NCBI RefSeq assembly: GCF_027947595.1
Contig: NZ_CP116257.1
Location: 2,666,001-2,730,000, forward strand
Length of the DNA stretch: 64,000 bases
From: Streptomyces lienomycini
Lineage (GTDB): Bacteria; Actinomycetota; Actinomycetes; Streptomycetales; Streptomycetaceae
Direction of reading: 5' to 3'
Shown: piece after piece, positions 40,929 to 51,879 of the stretch
How positions within the stretch are numbered: position 1 is the first letter of the stretch
How the letters are laid out: each line of letters starts with the position of its first letter
The notes under the pieces: generated by a model
What the model was told of the DNA's origin: nothing
The model's database searches: none
What the model saw: only the letters and a program-made list of their open reading frames with translations
Program-made: the position numbers and the translations under genes

Positions 40929-42434
40929 TCAGGAGAGCAGGCCGCCACCGGGCAGCGGCCGGTACACGGTGAGTGCCTCGGGCAGCTTCTCCAGCGTCAG
41001 GTCGCCCTCCGTCTCGGTCAGCTCGCCGTCGAACGCCATCAGCGTGCCCGGTGCCACCCCCGACAGGCGCAGCCGCGGCACCTGCACCGCCGCGTGCGCG
41101 GGAGAGCGCGTCAACGGTCCCGCCAGGGCCGCGGACAGCAGCCGCAGGGCCGGACGGCGGCCCCCGTGCACCACCCGCACGTCCAGCTGTCCGTCCGCGA
41201 GATCGAGCCGGCGGCCGGAGGCGAGACCCCGGCGGTGGTATGTGCCGTTGCCCGCGAACAGCATCCACAGCGGGCGCCGGCGGCCGCGCACCTCCGCCTC
41301 CAGCGGGTGCCGGTCGGCACGCAGCACCCGTACGGCCGCCAGCACCCCGGCCGGCCAGCCGCCGATCCGGGGCGACCAGCGCTCCCGTTCGTTCACCAGC
41401 TCCGGGTACACCCCGAGGCTGAAGGTGTTCAGGAAGACGCCGCGCCGCCCGCCGGAGGCGAACCGGCCCACGTCCACCCGCACCCCCTCGCCCCGCTCCA
41501 GCGCCCCGCACAGATCGCGTACGTCCTCCACGCCCAGGTCGTAGGCGAAGTGGTTGAGTGTGCCGCCGGGCAGGACCGCGAGGGGCAGCCCGTGGCGGAG
41601 CGCGATCTCGGCCGCGGCGTTCACGGTGCCGTCGCCGCCGCACACGCCGAGCACCCGGGCGTGTCCGGCCGCCTTCTCCAGCTCGGCCCCGACGTCTCCC
41701 GGTTCGCACTCCACGACCTCCGCGTCCGGCAGCGCGTCGCACAGCGCCCGCACCCGGTCCGAGGTGCCCGAGCCGATGTTGGCGACCATGACGAGACCCT
41801 CGCCGCCGGGCAGCGCGGGCACCTCGGCCCGCGGCCGGGCCGGCGGGGTGTGCTGGGCCCGCGTCGGCACCATGCCCCGTACGGCGAAGGCGGCGCCCGC
41901 GCCCAGGGCCGCACCGGCCAGTACGTCGCTCGGGAAGTGGACGCCGGTGTACACCCGCGACAGGACGACCGCGGCGGCCACCGGCGCCACCGCCGCACCC
42001 CACGCCGGGGACTCCAGCGCGACACCGGTCGCGAACGCGGCGGCCGACGCGGCGTGCCCGGACGGGAAGGACGTCGTGATCGGCTGCCGCTTCAGCTGAC
42101 GCACCAGCGGCACCGGGTCGAGCACCGGCCGCGGCCGGCGCACCGAGCGCTTGCCGAGCGTGTTGATCGTCAGTGAGGCCAGACCCAGCGAGGCGAGCCC
42201 ACGCGCGGCGGCACGCCGGGCCCTCGGGGTACGGGACGCGGCCAGGGCGGCGCCCGCCGCGAACCACAGCAGCCCGTGGTTGGCGCTGCGGCTCAACCGG
42301 GGCAGCAGAGGGTCCGCGCCGGGCCAGGTACGGGCGGCGACGGCCTCGAACAGCCGCTGGTCCAGCCGCAGGAAGCCGTCGCGGAGGGGATGCGGGCCGG
42401 GCGTCGTGGCGGTGAGGTCTACGTCGGGACTCAT
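40929..42434 (-). CDS. PAP2 phosphatase - diacylglycerol kinase fusion protein
   Basis: A 501-residue bifunctional lipid enzyme. The N-terminal PAP2 domain carries the three phosphatase motifs KRSVRRPRP (95-103), PSGH (124-127) and SRVYTGVHFPSD (159-170, catalytic His), between membrane segments. The C-terminal lipid kinase domain has GGDGTVNAAAEIA (from 266) and LPGGTLNHFAYDLGV. It could dephosphorylate a lipid phosphate and phosphorylate diacylglycerol-type lipids. The fusion occurs in other actinobacteria. The region upstream of its start (42435-42556) is shared with the divergent ABC-F gene. Confidence 0.9.
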   Translation of the reverse strand: MSPDVDLTATTPGPHPLRDGFLRLDQRLFEAVAARTWPGADPLLPRLSRSANHGLLWFAAGAALAASRTPRARRAAARGLASLGLASLTINTLGKRSVRRPRPVLDPVPLVRQLKRQPITTSFPSGHAASAAAFATGVALESPAWGAAVAPVAAAVVLSRVYTGVHFPSDVLAGAALGAGAAFAVRGMVPTRAQHTPPARPRAEVPALPGGEGLVMVANIGSGTSDRVRALCDALPDAEVVECEPGDVGAELEKAAGHARVLGVCGGDGTVNAAAEIALRHGLPLAVLPGGTLNHFAYDLGVEDVRDLCGALERGEGVRVDVGRFASGGRRGVFLNTFSLGVYPELVNERERWSPRIGGWPAGVLAAVRVLRADRHPLEAEVRGRRRPLWMLFAGNGTYHRRGLASGRRLDLADGQLDVRVVHGGRRPALRLLSAALAGPLTRSPAHAAVQVPRLRLSGVAPGTLMAFDGELTETEGDLTLEKLPEALTVYRPLPGGGLLS

Positions 42435-42556
42435 GGCTCCCGCCTACCCTGCGGACGGCGTTTCCTGCCGGTGGCGTGCCCCACGTGCCGCGCGTCCCCG
42501 TCGCGCGGCCGAAAACGGTTTGCCCGAAGCGCGTCCGGAGCCGCAGAATCCGGTCC

Positions 42557-44176
42557 ATGGGTCACCTCGAAGCCGCGCACCTGGAGTACTACCTTCCCGA
42601 CGGGAGGGCGCTCCTCGGCGACGTCTCCTTCCGGGTGGGGGAGGGGGCCGTCGTGGCCCTCGTCGGACCCAACGGCGCGGGCAAGACCACCCTGCTGCGC
42701 CTGCTGGCCGGCGAGCTGAAGCCGCACGGCGGCTCCGTCACCGTCACCGGCGGCCTCGGCGTCATGCGCCAGTTCGTCGGCTCCGTACGGGACGAGACGA
42801 CCGTGCGCGATCTGCTGGTGTCCGTCGCGCAGCCCCGTATCCGCGAGGCCGCGCGGGCCGTCGACACCGCCGAGCACGCGATCATGGCGGTGGACGACGA
42901 GGCTGCCCAGCTGGCGTACGCGCAGGCACTCGCCGACTGGGCCGAGGCGCGCGGGTACGAGGCCGAGACCCTGTGGGACATCTGCACCACCGCCGCGCTC
43001 GGGACGCCGTACGAGAAGGCCCAGTGGCGGCAGGTGAGCACGCTCTCCGGCGGCGAGCAGAAACGCCTCGTCCTGGAAGCCCTGCTGCGCGGCACCGACG
43101 AGGTGCTGCTGCTCGACGAGCCGGACAACTACCTCGACGTGCCCGGCAAGCGCTGGCTCGAGGAGCGGCTCGCCGAGACCCGCAAGACCGTGCTCTTCGT
43201 CTCCCACGACCGCGAACTGCTCGCCCGCGCCGCGCAGAAGATCGTCTCCGTCGAGCCGGGACCCGCGGGCGCCGACACCTGGATGCACGGCGGCGGCTTC
43301 GCCACCTTCCACGAGGCCCGCCGGGAACGCTTCGCCCGTTTCGAGGAACTGCGCCGCCGCTGGGACGAGAAGCACGCCCAGCTCAAGAAACTGGTCCTGA
43401 CGCTGCGTCAGGCGGCCGCGGTCAGCCACGAGATGGCGTCCCGTTACGCCGCCGCCCAGACCAGGCTGCGCAAGTTCGAGGAGGCCGGACCGCCGCCCGA
43501 GCCGCCGCGCGAGCAGGACATCAGGATGCGTCTGAAGGGCGGCCGCACCGGCGTCCGAGCCGTCACCTGCGAGCAGCTGGAACTGACCGGCCTGATGAAA
43601 CCCTTCGACCTGGAGGTCTTCTACGGCGAACGGGTCGCGGTCCTCGGCTCCAACGGCTCCGGCAAGTCGCACTTCCTGCGGCTGCTGGCCGGCGACGACG
43701 TGGCGCACACCGGGAACTGGAAACTCGGGGCACGCGTGGTCCCCGGCCACTTCGCGCAGACCCACGCCCACCCCGAGCTGCTCGGCCGCGCCCTCCTGGA
43801 CATCCTGTGGACCGAGCACGCCCAGGACCGCGGCGCCGCCATGTCCCGGCTGCGCCGCTACGAGCTGACCCAGCAGGCCGAGCAGTCCTTCGACCGGCTC
43901 TCCGGCGGCCAGCAGGCCCGCTTCCAGATCCTGCTGCTCGAACTCCAGGGCGTCACCGCGCTCCTCCTCGACGAGCCCACCGACAACCTCGACCTGGAAT
44001 CGGCCGAAGCCCTCCAGGAGGGCCTGGAGGGCTTCGAGGGCACCGTGCTCGCGGTCACCCACGACCGCTGGTTCGCTCGCTCCTTCGACCGGTACCTGGT
44101 CTTCGGCAGCGACGGGCGCGTGCGCGAGACGGCGGAGCCGGTCTGGGACGAGCGGCGGGTGGAGCGGGCGCGCTGA
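42557..44176 (+). CDS. ABC-F family ATP-binding protein
   Basis: A 539-residue soluble twin-ABC protein from ATG (MGHLEAAHLEYYLPDGRALL). Domain 1: Walker A GPNGAGKTT, signature LSGGEQKRL, Walker B LLLDEPDNYLD. Domain 2: GSNGSGKSH, LSGGQQARF, LLLDEPTDNLD. Both catalytic Glu residues are kept; domain 1 has DNYLD where DEPTNHLD is usual. The interdomain linker (~240-310) is helical and basic. ABC-F proteins bind the ribosomal E site, relieve stalling or protect against ribosome-targeting antibiotics. CAGAAT 7 nt before the ATG and the absence of a ribosome binding site suggest a leaderless mRNA. Confidence 0.92.
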   Translation: MGHLEAAHLEYYLPDGRALLGDVSFRVGEGAVVALVGPNGAGKTTLLRLLAGELKPHGGSVTVTGGLGVMRQFVGSVRDETTVRDLLVSVAQPRIREAARAVDTAEHAIMAVDDEAAQLAYAQALADWAEARGYEAETLWDICTTAALGTPYEKAQWRQVSTLSGGEQKRLVLEALLRGTDEVLLLDEPDNYLDVPGKRWLEERLAETRKTVLFVSHDRELLARAAQKIVSVEPGPAGADTWMHGGGFATFHEARRERFARFEELRRRWDEKHAQLKKLVLTLRQAAAVSHEMASRYAAAQTRLRKFEEAGPPPEPPREQDIRMRLKGGRTGVRAVTCEQLELTGLMKPFDLEVFYGERVAVLGSNGSGKSHFLRLLAGDDVAHTGNWKLGARVVPGHFAQTHAHPELLGRALLDILWTEHAQDRGAAMSRLRRYELTQQAEQSFDRLSGGQQARFQILLLELQGVTALLLDEPTDNLDLESAEALQEGLEGFEGTVLAVTHDRWFARSFDRYLVFGSDGRVRETAEPVWDERRVERAR

Positions 44177-44215
44177 CGTCCCGGGGCGCCCGGAGCCGGG
44201 GCGACCGCCGCCGGG

Positions 44216-45337
44216 TCACTTCCAGCGCAGCAGCGCCCCCAGGCCGCCCACCGGTGCCTTCTCCGCGGCCTCCGACGGCAGCGCCGGCGTCACCGAGATC
44301 GCCGGGGCACCGGTCATCACCGCCGAGCGCAGCAGAGCGTCGTCCGCCCGGGCCGACCAGGAGTTCTGCTCGCCGAGGGTCTTCAGCTCCGTACGGCGCA
44401 CCGCCAGCTGGTCGGCGTCCTCCCCGATCCACACCTCGCGGTGCGTGTCGGGGGCGTCCGGGATGACCAGCAGTTCGTCGATGCGGTGCTCCCGGGCGGC
44501 CTCGACCAGCGCGGGCACGCCCTCCGCCGCGCCGGCCCGGCCCTCGTCGTCCCGCGAGCGGGCGGCCAGGAACCGGTCCAGGTCCTCCCGCGCGCGCGAG
44601 CGGACGTGGTCGTCGCGCAGCCGCTCCACCTCGTCGTCCAGCAGCCTGCTGCCCGCGCCGCGCGAGGCCTCGGCGATCCGCTCCTGGAGACGGCTCGGCA
44701 GCCGCTCGTGCACGGACCGCCGCTCCCGGTCGTCCCCCACCAGGATCAGCAGGTCGGCGCCGGTCTCCTCCTGGCACACGGCGAGTGCGTCGGCGATCTC
44801 CGCCGCGTTGTGCTCCCACGTGTTCTCCACGCGCAGCTGGAAGTGGCGCTCCGACCAGTCCACGCTGCTCGTGCGGTGCACCGGCCACTGCCGGCCGGTC
44901 ACACCGCCCGCGTTCGAGCTGCCCAGCGCGCTGCGCAGCTCGAAGTCGGCGCCCTTGCGGTCGATGTACGCCACCACGCACACCGGGTCCTCGCCGACCA
45001 GGTCGAGGAGCGGCGCGACATGCGGCAGCGGCGCCCAGTCGGCGGTGGTCCCGCCGTACGGGGGCCGGGCCAGCGGCGGGTCGAGAACCACCTGCCCGGC
45101 ACACGCGAACAGGGCCCGCCCGTGCGGGTCGGTGGCGTGGCGCAGCCCGTCGACGGCCTCCCGCACCGCCCGGCAGGTGGCGTCGTCCGCGCCCTGCTCC
45201 GCCAGCTCCCGGGCCACCGCGGCGGCCGTCAGCTCACGCTCGTGGGCCGTGTCCTCCGTGTGCCGGGAGAGGTCGACGTAGACGGAGGCCCAGGGTCCCT
45301 GGTGTTCGTAGAGGGGGTGCAGAAACGCGAGATCCAT
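44216..45337 (-). CDS. Vms1/Rv2629 (baeRF) family protein
   Basis: A 373-residue protein from ATG (MDLAFLHPLYEHQGPWASVY) with GGGAGGG upstream. Architecture of bacterial eRF1-like proteins: N-terminal VYVDLSRHTEDTAHERELT, a middle domain with VVAYIDRKGADFELRSALG and HFQLRVENTWEHNAAEIADAL, and an eRF1-domain-3-like C-terminus RIDELLVIPDAPDTHREVWI. Relatives of Vms1/ANKZF1 cleave peptidyl-tRNA on stalled ribosomes; mycobacterial Rv2629 is the named relative. Convergent with the ABC-F gene, 39 nt between stops. The ribosome-rescue role is inference. Confidence 0.82.
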   Translation of the reverse strand: MDLAFLHPLYEHQGPWASVYVDLSRHTEDTAHERELTAAAVARELAEQGADDATCRAVREAVDGLRHATDPHGRALFACAGQVVLDPPLARPPYGGTTADWAPLPHVAPLLDLVGEDPVCVVAYIDRKGADFELRSALGSSNAGGVTGRQWPVHRTSSVDWSERHFQLRVENTWEHNAAEIADALAVCQEETGADLLILVGDDRERRSVHERLPSRLQERIAEASRGAGSRLLDDEVERLRDDHVRSRAREDLDRFLAARSRDDEGRAGAAEGVPALVEAAREHRIDELLVIPDAPDTHREVWIGEDADQLAVRRTELKTLGEQNSWSARADDALLRSAVMTGAPAISVTPALPSEAAEKAPVGGLGALLRWK

Positions 45338-45399
45338 GTGGCTGCCCTCCCGGGTGCCGCTCGGGGGTGGTAGTGCTGCGGGGCGGGTACCCGGGACGC

Positions 45400-45654
45400 A
45401 TGAACGAACACGACACGCGGGACGGCGGTGGCGGGACCGGAGTGGACCCGGGCCGCCTGGACGACCAGCAGCTGATGAAAGAGCTGGAGACCATCCACCG
45501 CACGCGCCACGACACCCTGCTGTACGGGTCCAACGACGCGCTGCGGGCCCACAACGACCGCATGGCCCGGCTGGAGGGCGAGTGGCTGCGCCGCAATCCC
45601 CGGCGCCCGGTCGCCGCGGGCCGCACCCGCGAGGGCGCCCGCGAACGCGGCTGA
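45400..45654 (+). CDS. DUF6158-like small protein
   Basis: An 84-residue protein from ATG (MNEHDTRDGGGGTGVDPGRL). The conserved core LDDQQLMKELETIHRTRHDTLLYGSNDALRAHNDRMARLEGEWLRR resembles a family I know as DUF6158, helical and charged, of unknown function. GGGCGGG precedes the start but is not a strong ribosome binding site. It is divergent from the Vms1-like gene (62 nt) and followed by a palindromic terminator. Confidence 0.72.
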   Translation: MNEHDTRDGGGGTGVDPGRLDDQQLMKELETIHRTRHDTLLYGSNDALRAHNDRMARLEGEWLRRNPRRPVAAGRTREGARERG

Positions 45655-45690
45655 GGACCGGCTCGCCCCGCCCGCCCCGGGTGGCGGCTG

Positions 45691-45728
45691 AGCGCGGCGA
45701 CGGGCCACCGGTGGCCCGTCGCCGCGCT
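45691..45728. terminator. 38-bp perfect palindrome between convergent genes
   Basis: A 19-bp perfect inverted repeat with no spacer, 36 nt after the DUF6158 stop and 11 nt before the DJ-1/PfpI stop. There is no T-run. Its size matches the gvpK palindrome. Probably a bidirectional terminator. Confidence 0.72.
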
Positions 45729-45738
45729 GGCCCGTGAC

Positions 45739-46281
45739 TCAGCCGACGGCCTTGGCGAACTCCGCGAGGTAGGTCTCGCAGAACGCCTTGAGGTCGTCCG
45801 GCTTGCGGCTGGTGACCAGCACGTTGGAGCCGTGGTCGCAGACCTTCACCTGCTCGTCCACCCAGGTGGCCCCCGCGTTGCGCAGGTCCGTCCGCAGACT
45901 GGGCCACGAGGTCATGGTCCGGCCCCGGACCACGTCCGCCTCGACGAGCGTCCACGGCGCGTGGCAGATGGCGGCCACCGGACGGCCCTGTTCGAAGAAG
46001 TCCCTGACGAACGCCACGGCCTTCGCGTCGGTCCGCAGGAAGTCCGGGTTGGCCACGCCGCCGGGCAGGACCAGACCGCCGAACGAGTCCGCGGACGTGT
46101 CGCCCACCACCTCGTCGACCGGGAACGTGTCCGCCTTGTCGAGGTGGTTGAAACCCTGGATCTCGCCGGACTGCGTGGAGACCAGCACGGGTTCGTGCCC
46201 CGCGTCCTTCGCCGCCTGCCACGGCTCGGTCAGCTCCACCTGTTCCACGCCCTCGGGCGCGGTGAGAAATGCGATACGCAT
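45739..46281 (-). CDS. DJ-1/PfpI family type 1 glutamine amidotransferase-like protein
   Basis: A 180-residue protein from ATG (MRIAFLTAPEGVEQVELTEP). The nucleophile-elbow Cys106-His107 lies in AAICHAPW, with LVLPGGVANPD before it and FVRDFFEQGRP between; this is the PfpI/YhbO/DJ-1 pattern. Such proteins act as stress-linked hydrolases, deglycases or chaperones. No operon partner; the region upstream of its start holds a 15-bp repeat array (46374-46492). Confidence 0.9.
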   Translation of the reverse strand: MRIAFLTAPEGVEQVELTEPWQAAKDAGHEPVLVSTQSGEIQGFNHLDKADTFPVDEVVGDTSADSFGGLVLPGGVANPDFLRTDAKAVAFVRDFFEQGRPVAAICHAPWTLVEADVVRGRTMTSWPSLRTDLRNAGATWVDEQVKVCDHGSNVLVTSRKPDDLKAFCETYLAEFAKAVG

Positions 46282-46373
46282 GCGATGGGGACTCCCTTCT
46301 CTTCCCGGCACGCCGGCCGGTGTCGCCGCTCGGCGTGGGTGTCGTGCGGCCGCAGGCGCCCTACGGCCGTGTT

Positions 46374-46492
46374 GTGTCGTTCGACCACGTGTCGTTCGAC
46401 CACGTGTCGTTCGACCACGTGTGGTCCGGCCACACGGTGACCGGCACGTGTGGTGCGGCCACACGGTGACCGGCCACATGTGGACTGGCCAC
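46374..46492. repeat. 15-bp tandem repeat array (about eight units)
   Basis: GTGTCGTTCGACCAC occurs three times exactly (46374-46388, 46389-46403, 46404-46418). It is followed by five diverged units of 14-15 bp (for example GTGTGGTCCGGCCAC, ACGGTGACCGGCCAC). It is intergenic, 93 nt upstream of the DJ-1/PfpI start, and open reading frames across it are repeat artefacts. The whole gap 46282-46575 (294 nt) contains no other gene. Confidence 0.85.
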
Positions 46493-46575
46493 TTGGACCG
46501 GGCAAGCAGGCGTACGGCGTGCTCGCGCGTCGGTGTCACCACGTCCGCGGGGTCGGGGCTTCCGCCTCCCGGCGC

Positions 46576-46983
46576 CTACGCGCCCCGCGGTCCGGAAGGA
46601 CCCGGCGGGCCGTTCTCGGTCAGGGCCACCGCCAGTTCCTGGACGTTGTCGTAGCGCGCCTTGTGCGGCAGCCGGTCCAGGCCCTCGACGAGGGCGTCCG
46701 GCGCGTGGCCGCGGCGCAGCGTGCGGGTCAGTTCCCGCGGTCCCGCGGGGAAGCTGCCCCGGGTCAGGTTCCGGGCCAGTTCCAGCCGCAGGGCCTCCAG
46801 GTACGTCGGCCCGCGGCCCGGTGTCACCGGTCCGTAGGTGACGTCCGGGTCGTCCTCGGCGGCCGGTTCCGGGTCGTTCCACTCCTCGCTGCGGGTGGGG
46901 TGCCCGGACCTGAGCAGACCCTGCAGTTCGTGCTTCATCTCGTCGTCGCGGTGGACGCTCATCCGGTCGCTGCCTCGCTGCAT
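46576..46983 (-). CDS. DUF2795 domain protein
   Basis: A 135-residue protein from ATG (MQRGSDRMSVHRDDEMKHEL) with GGAGGGAG close upstream, which decides this start over the longer frame. The C-terminal half, LRLELARNLTRGSFPAGPRELTRTLRRGHAPDALVEGLDRLP, has the DUF2795 pattern. A DNA- or protein-binding helical role is guessed from the family only. The N-terminal half is acidic and polar. It is divergent from the UvrA-like gene. Confidence 0.75.
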   Translation of the reverse strand: MQRGSDRMSVHRDDEMKHELQGLLRSGHPTRSEEWNDPEPAAEDDPDVTYGPVTPGRGPTYLEALRLELARNLTRGSFPAGPRELTRTLRRGHAPDALVEGLDRLPHKARYDNVQELAVALTENGPPGPSGPRGA

Positions 46984-47169
46984 GTCTCCCTCCAGCTCTT
47001 CAGGGTGTCGACCGCGTACCCGGACACCGCGGGCCGACACGGATTCCCCCGGACGCGTCCGTTCCGATTTCCCGGGGGGCGGTATGCGCCCGGTCCGGTC
47101 CCAAAGGTGGTCGAAGACGGAACAGAACACAGATCAGTAATCGAGAAGCGCGGGCGGTCGCGCCCCCTC

Positions 47170-47175
47170 TAGCGT
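47170..47175 (+). promoter_or_regulatory. Possible -10 element of the UvrA-like gene
   Basis: TAGCGT, 60 nt upstream of the UvrA-like ATG in the 251-nt divergent gap. No convincing -35 is visible 17-18 nt before it. Confidence 0.3.
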
Positions 47176-47234
47176 GTGACCACCGAGGCACTGAGGGCGT
47201 CACCTTCACCGAGCCCCCGACAGATGGAGACACG

Positions 47235-49625
<2,391 letters not shown>

Positions 49626-49686
49626 GCACGCCCCGATTCCACGGCGCCGGTACCGGCGCAGGCCGGCGCTGTGGGATCGTGGTCGT

Positions 49687-50133
49687 GTGACGACCCTGGA
49701 GGACCTGGCCCGGCTGCGCCGGGCCCGCGACCTGATGGACCGCGAGTACGCCGAACCGCTCGACGTGCCGGCGCTGGCCCGCGTCGCCCTCATGTCGGCG
49801 GGCCACTTCTCCCGCAGCTTCCGCGCCGCCTACGGGGAGACCCCGTACAGCTACCTGATGACGCGCCGCATCGAGCGCGCCAAGGCCCTGCTGCGGCGCG
49901 GCGACATGAGCGTCACCGAGGTCTGCTTCGCGGTCGGCTGTACCTCGCTGGGGTCGTTCAGCTCGCGCTTCACCGAACTGGTCGGTGAGAGCCCGAGCGC
50001 CTACCGCGAGCGCGACCACGCCGACGGCGCCGCCATCCCGGCCTGCGTCGCCAAGGTCTGCACCCGACCGGTGAGGAACGGCGAGTCGGTCAGGAACGGA
50101 GAAGCGCGGCCCGCGCCGCCGCCCGTAGCGTGA
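49687..50133 (+). CDS. AraC family transcriptional regulator (DNA-binding domain only)
   Basis: A 148-residue protein from GTG (VTTLEDLARLRRARDLMDRE). Two HTH motifs of AraC: ALARVALMSAGHFSRSFRAAYGETP with MTRRIERAKALLRRGD, and VTEVCFAVGCTSLGSFSSRFTELVGESPSAYR. No ligand-binding domain is present. The C-terminal tail is Pro/Ala-rich. Overlapping or abutting the VOC gene, it probably controls that gene; the pair AraC-VOC recurs in Streptomyces from memory. Confidence 0.9.
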   Translation: MTTLEDLARLRRARDLMDREYAEPLDVPALARVALMSAGHFSRSFRAAYGETPYSYLMTRRIERAKALLRRGDMSVTEVCFAVGCTSLGSFSSRFTELVGESPSAYRERDHADGAAIPACVAKVCTRPVRNGESVRNGEARPAPPPVA

Positions 50134-50138
50134 CGCAC

Positions 50139-50555
50139 ATGGACATCAACCTCTCGCAGTGCTTCATCGCCGTCGACGACCACGACAAGGCGATCGCCTT
50201 CTACCGGGACGTACTCGGCATGGAGGTCCGCAACGACGTCGGCTTCGAGGGAATGCGCTGGGTGACCGTCGGATCCCCGGCGCAGCCCGACGTGGACATC
50301 GTCCTCGAACCCCCGCTCGCCGACCCCAACGCCTCAGCCACCGACAAGGAGGCCATGGCCGAACTGCTGGCCAAGGGCCTGCTGCGCGGCGTCATCCTCA
50401 CCACCGACGACGTCGACAGCACCTTCGAGCACATCCGTGCCGCGGGCGCCGAGGTCCTCCAGGAACCGGTCGACCAGCCCTACGGCGTCCGCGACTGCGC
50501 CTTCCGCGACCCGGCCGGGAACATGCTGCGCTTCAACCAGCCGCGCAAGGGCTGA
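50139..50555 (+). CDS. VOC family protein
   Basis: A 138-residue protein from ATG (MDINLSQCFIAVDDHDKAIA). An upstream GTG at 50130 would overlap the AraC stop (GTGA) and add three residues. I chose the ATG because TAGCGT ends 7 nt before it, a leaderless pattern. Core: FYRDVLGMEVRNDVGFEGMR, VILTTDDVDSTFEHIRAAGA, and VRDCAFRDPAGNMLRFNQP ending the second beta-alpha unit. Roles of the family range from antibiotic binding to isomerases. Confidence 0.87.
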   Translation: MDINLSQCFIAVDDHDKAIAFYRDVLGMEVRNDVGFEGMRWVTVGSPAQPDVDIVLEPPLADPNASATDKEAMAELLAKGLLRGVILTTDDVDSTFEHIRAAGAEVLQEPVDQPYGVRDCAFRDPAGNMLRFNQPRKG

Positions 50556-50857
50556 GCCAAAGAGCGGGCATTCGGGTGTTTGCCGTGGGCAACAGGGGGC
50601 AGGTGCAAGTTCAGTGCTTCGGACAGGAGGCACGTCCGTGGGAGCGGCGCGACGCCGCCACGGATGCGTCCGTCCGGGGCCGGACGTCCTCCCACGGTGA
50701 CCGCCCGACCCCAGGGTCGTGTCGTCGTACCGGTGCAGCCCGCCCCGCGCGCCGGTGGTTTTGCGAACCTCCGGCCGCCCCCGTGCGGGTCGCGCCGACC
50801 GGATCCCCGTCCGGCGCGACGGCCAGGCCCCGCGCTCCGAGGGAGTTGCGACGCACC
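50556..50857 (+). promoter_or_regulatory. Leader region of the sigma factor with hairpin
   Basis: A 302-nt gap without a gene. A structured element at 50636-50663 has an inner stem GCGGCG-CGA-CGCCGC and an outer CCGTG/CACGG pair with a GGA bulge; a CTCCCACGG copy further on can pair with CCGTGGGAG (50636-50644) instead. It may be the terminator of the VOC gene or an alternative-pairing leader. I found no clear SigB-type promoter. Confidence 0.4.
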
Positions 50858-51658
50858 ATGCCGATCCACGCCAGTGTGAAGCACCCGCACGACGACGCCC
50901 CCGACACCACCGACGCGTTCCGCCGACTCGCCACCCTTCCCGACGGTCCCGAGCGGGACGCGGTCCGCGACCGGGTCGTCGAGGCCTGGCTGCCCATGGC
51001 CGAACGGCTCGCGGGACGGTTCCGCAGCCGCGGCGAGAGCTACGAGGACCTGCGCCAGGTCGCCGCACTCGGCCTCGTCAAGGCCGTCGACCGCTACGAC
51101 CCCGAGCGCGGCAACGCCTTCGAGAGCTACGCCGTGCCGACCATCACCGGCGAGATCAAGCGCCACTTCCGCGACCACATGTGGACCCTGCACGTGCCGC
51201 GCCGGGTCCAGGAACTGCGCAACCGCGTGCGCTTCGCCGGCCAGGACCTGTCCCAGACCACCCCCGGCCGCAGGCCCACCGTCACCGAGATCGCGGAGCG
51301 CGCCGACCTCAGCGAGGAGGACGTCCGGGTCGGGCTGGAGGCACTGGAGAGCTTCACCGCCCTGTCCCTGGACGCCGAACTCCCCGGCAGCGAGGACGGC
51401 TACTCGCTCGGTGACGCGCTCGGTGCCCCCGACCCGGCTCTCGACACGGTCGTCGACCGCGAGGCCGTCAAGGACAGGCTGGCCGCACTGCCCCCGCGCG
51501 AGCGCGCCATCCTCTACATGCGCTTCTTCGACGACATGACCCAGAGCCGCATCGCCGAACAGCTCGGCATCTCGCAGATGCACGTCTCCCGCCTGATCTC
51601 CCGCTGCTGCGACCGGGTACGGGAGCAGGTACTGCGGGACCCCGACCAGGAGGCGTGA
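50858..51658 (+). CDS. sigK: RNA polymerase sigma factor, SigB/F/G subfamily (probably SigK)
   Basis: A 266-residue sigma factor from ATG (MPIHASVKHPHDDAPDTTDA). Region 2: YEDLRQVAALGLVKAVDRYD and FESYAVPTITGEIKRHFRDH. Region 3: RVQELRNRVRFAGQDLSQTT. Region 4: ILYMRFFDDMTQSRIAEQLG then QMHVSRLISRC. This is the subfamily of Streptomyces SigB/F/G/H/K/M/N. I name sigK from recalled position near the gvp and UvrA-like genes in S. coelicolor; sequence alone does not separate members. No anti-sigma or antagonist gene is adjacent. GGGAG lies 12 nt upstream, a long spacing. Confidence 0.85.
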   Translation: MPIHASVKHPHDDAPDTTDAFRRLATLPDGPERDAVRDRVVEAWLPMAERLAGRFRSRGESYEDLRQVAALGLVKAVDRYDPERGNAFESYAVPTITGEIKRHFRDHMWTLHVPRRVQELRNRVRFAGQDLSQTTPGRRPTVTEIAERADLSEEDVRVGLEALESFTALSLDAELPGSEDGYSLGDALGAPDPALDTVVDREAVKDRLAALPPRERAILYMRFFDDMTQSRIAEQLGISQMHVSRLISRCCDRVREQVLRDPDQEA

Positions 51659-51822
51659 CGGGGTCCGTGCCGGAACCGGCGGCGGGCACCGCGGCGCGTG
51701 GGGCGCGGCGGAGAGGACAGCCGGCGGCGGGTGTCCCGAAACCTCGGCCTCACCCGCTCGGGCGGTCCGTTCGCGCGAACGGCGCACGGTGACGCGCGTG
51801 CCCGTGCCGGGCGGGCTGTGAT

Positions 51823-51857
51823 GGCGGCGGGGGCGCGAGTGCCGTGCCCCCGCCGCC
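51823..51857 (+). promoter_or_regulatory. Hairpin in the leader of the proline-rich protein
   Basis: A 12-bp perfect stem (GGCGGCGGGGGC / GCCCCCGCCGCC) with an 11-nt loop, ending 9 nt before the AAGGAG ribosome binding site. It could be a terminator after the sigma factor gene, or a leader structure. Confidence 0.45.
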
Positions 51858-51879
51858 GTCGCTCGAAGGAGCCCGCCCC

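Noticed and set aside
46230..46560. Repeat-containing reading frames upstream of the DJ-1/PfpI gene
   Set aside because: They arise from the 15-bp tandem repeat, which is a multiple of three and stays open in several frames; no domain or ribosome binding site supports them.
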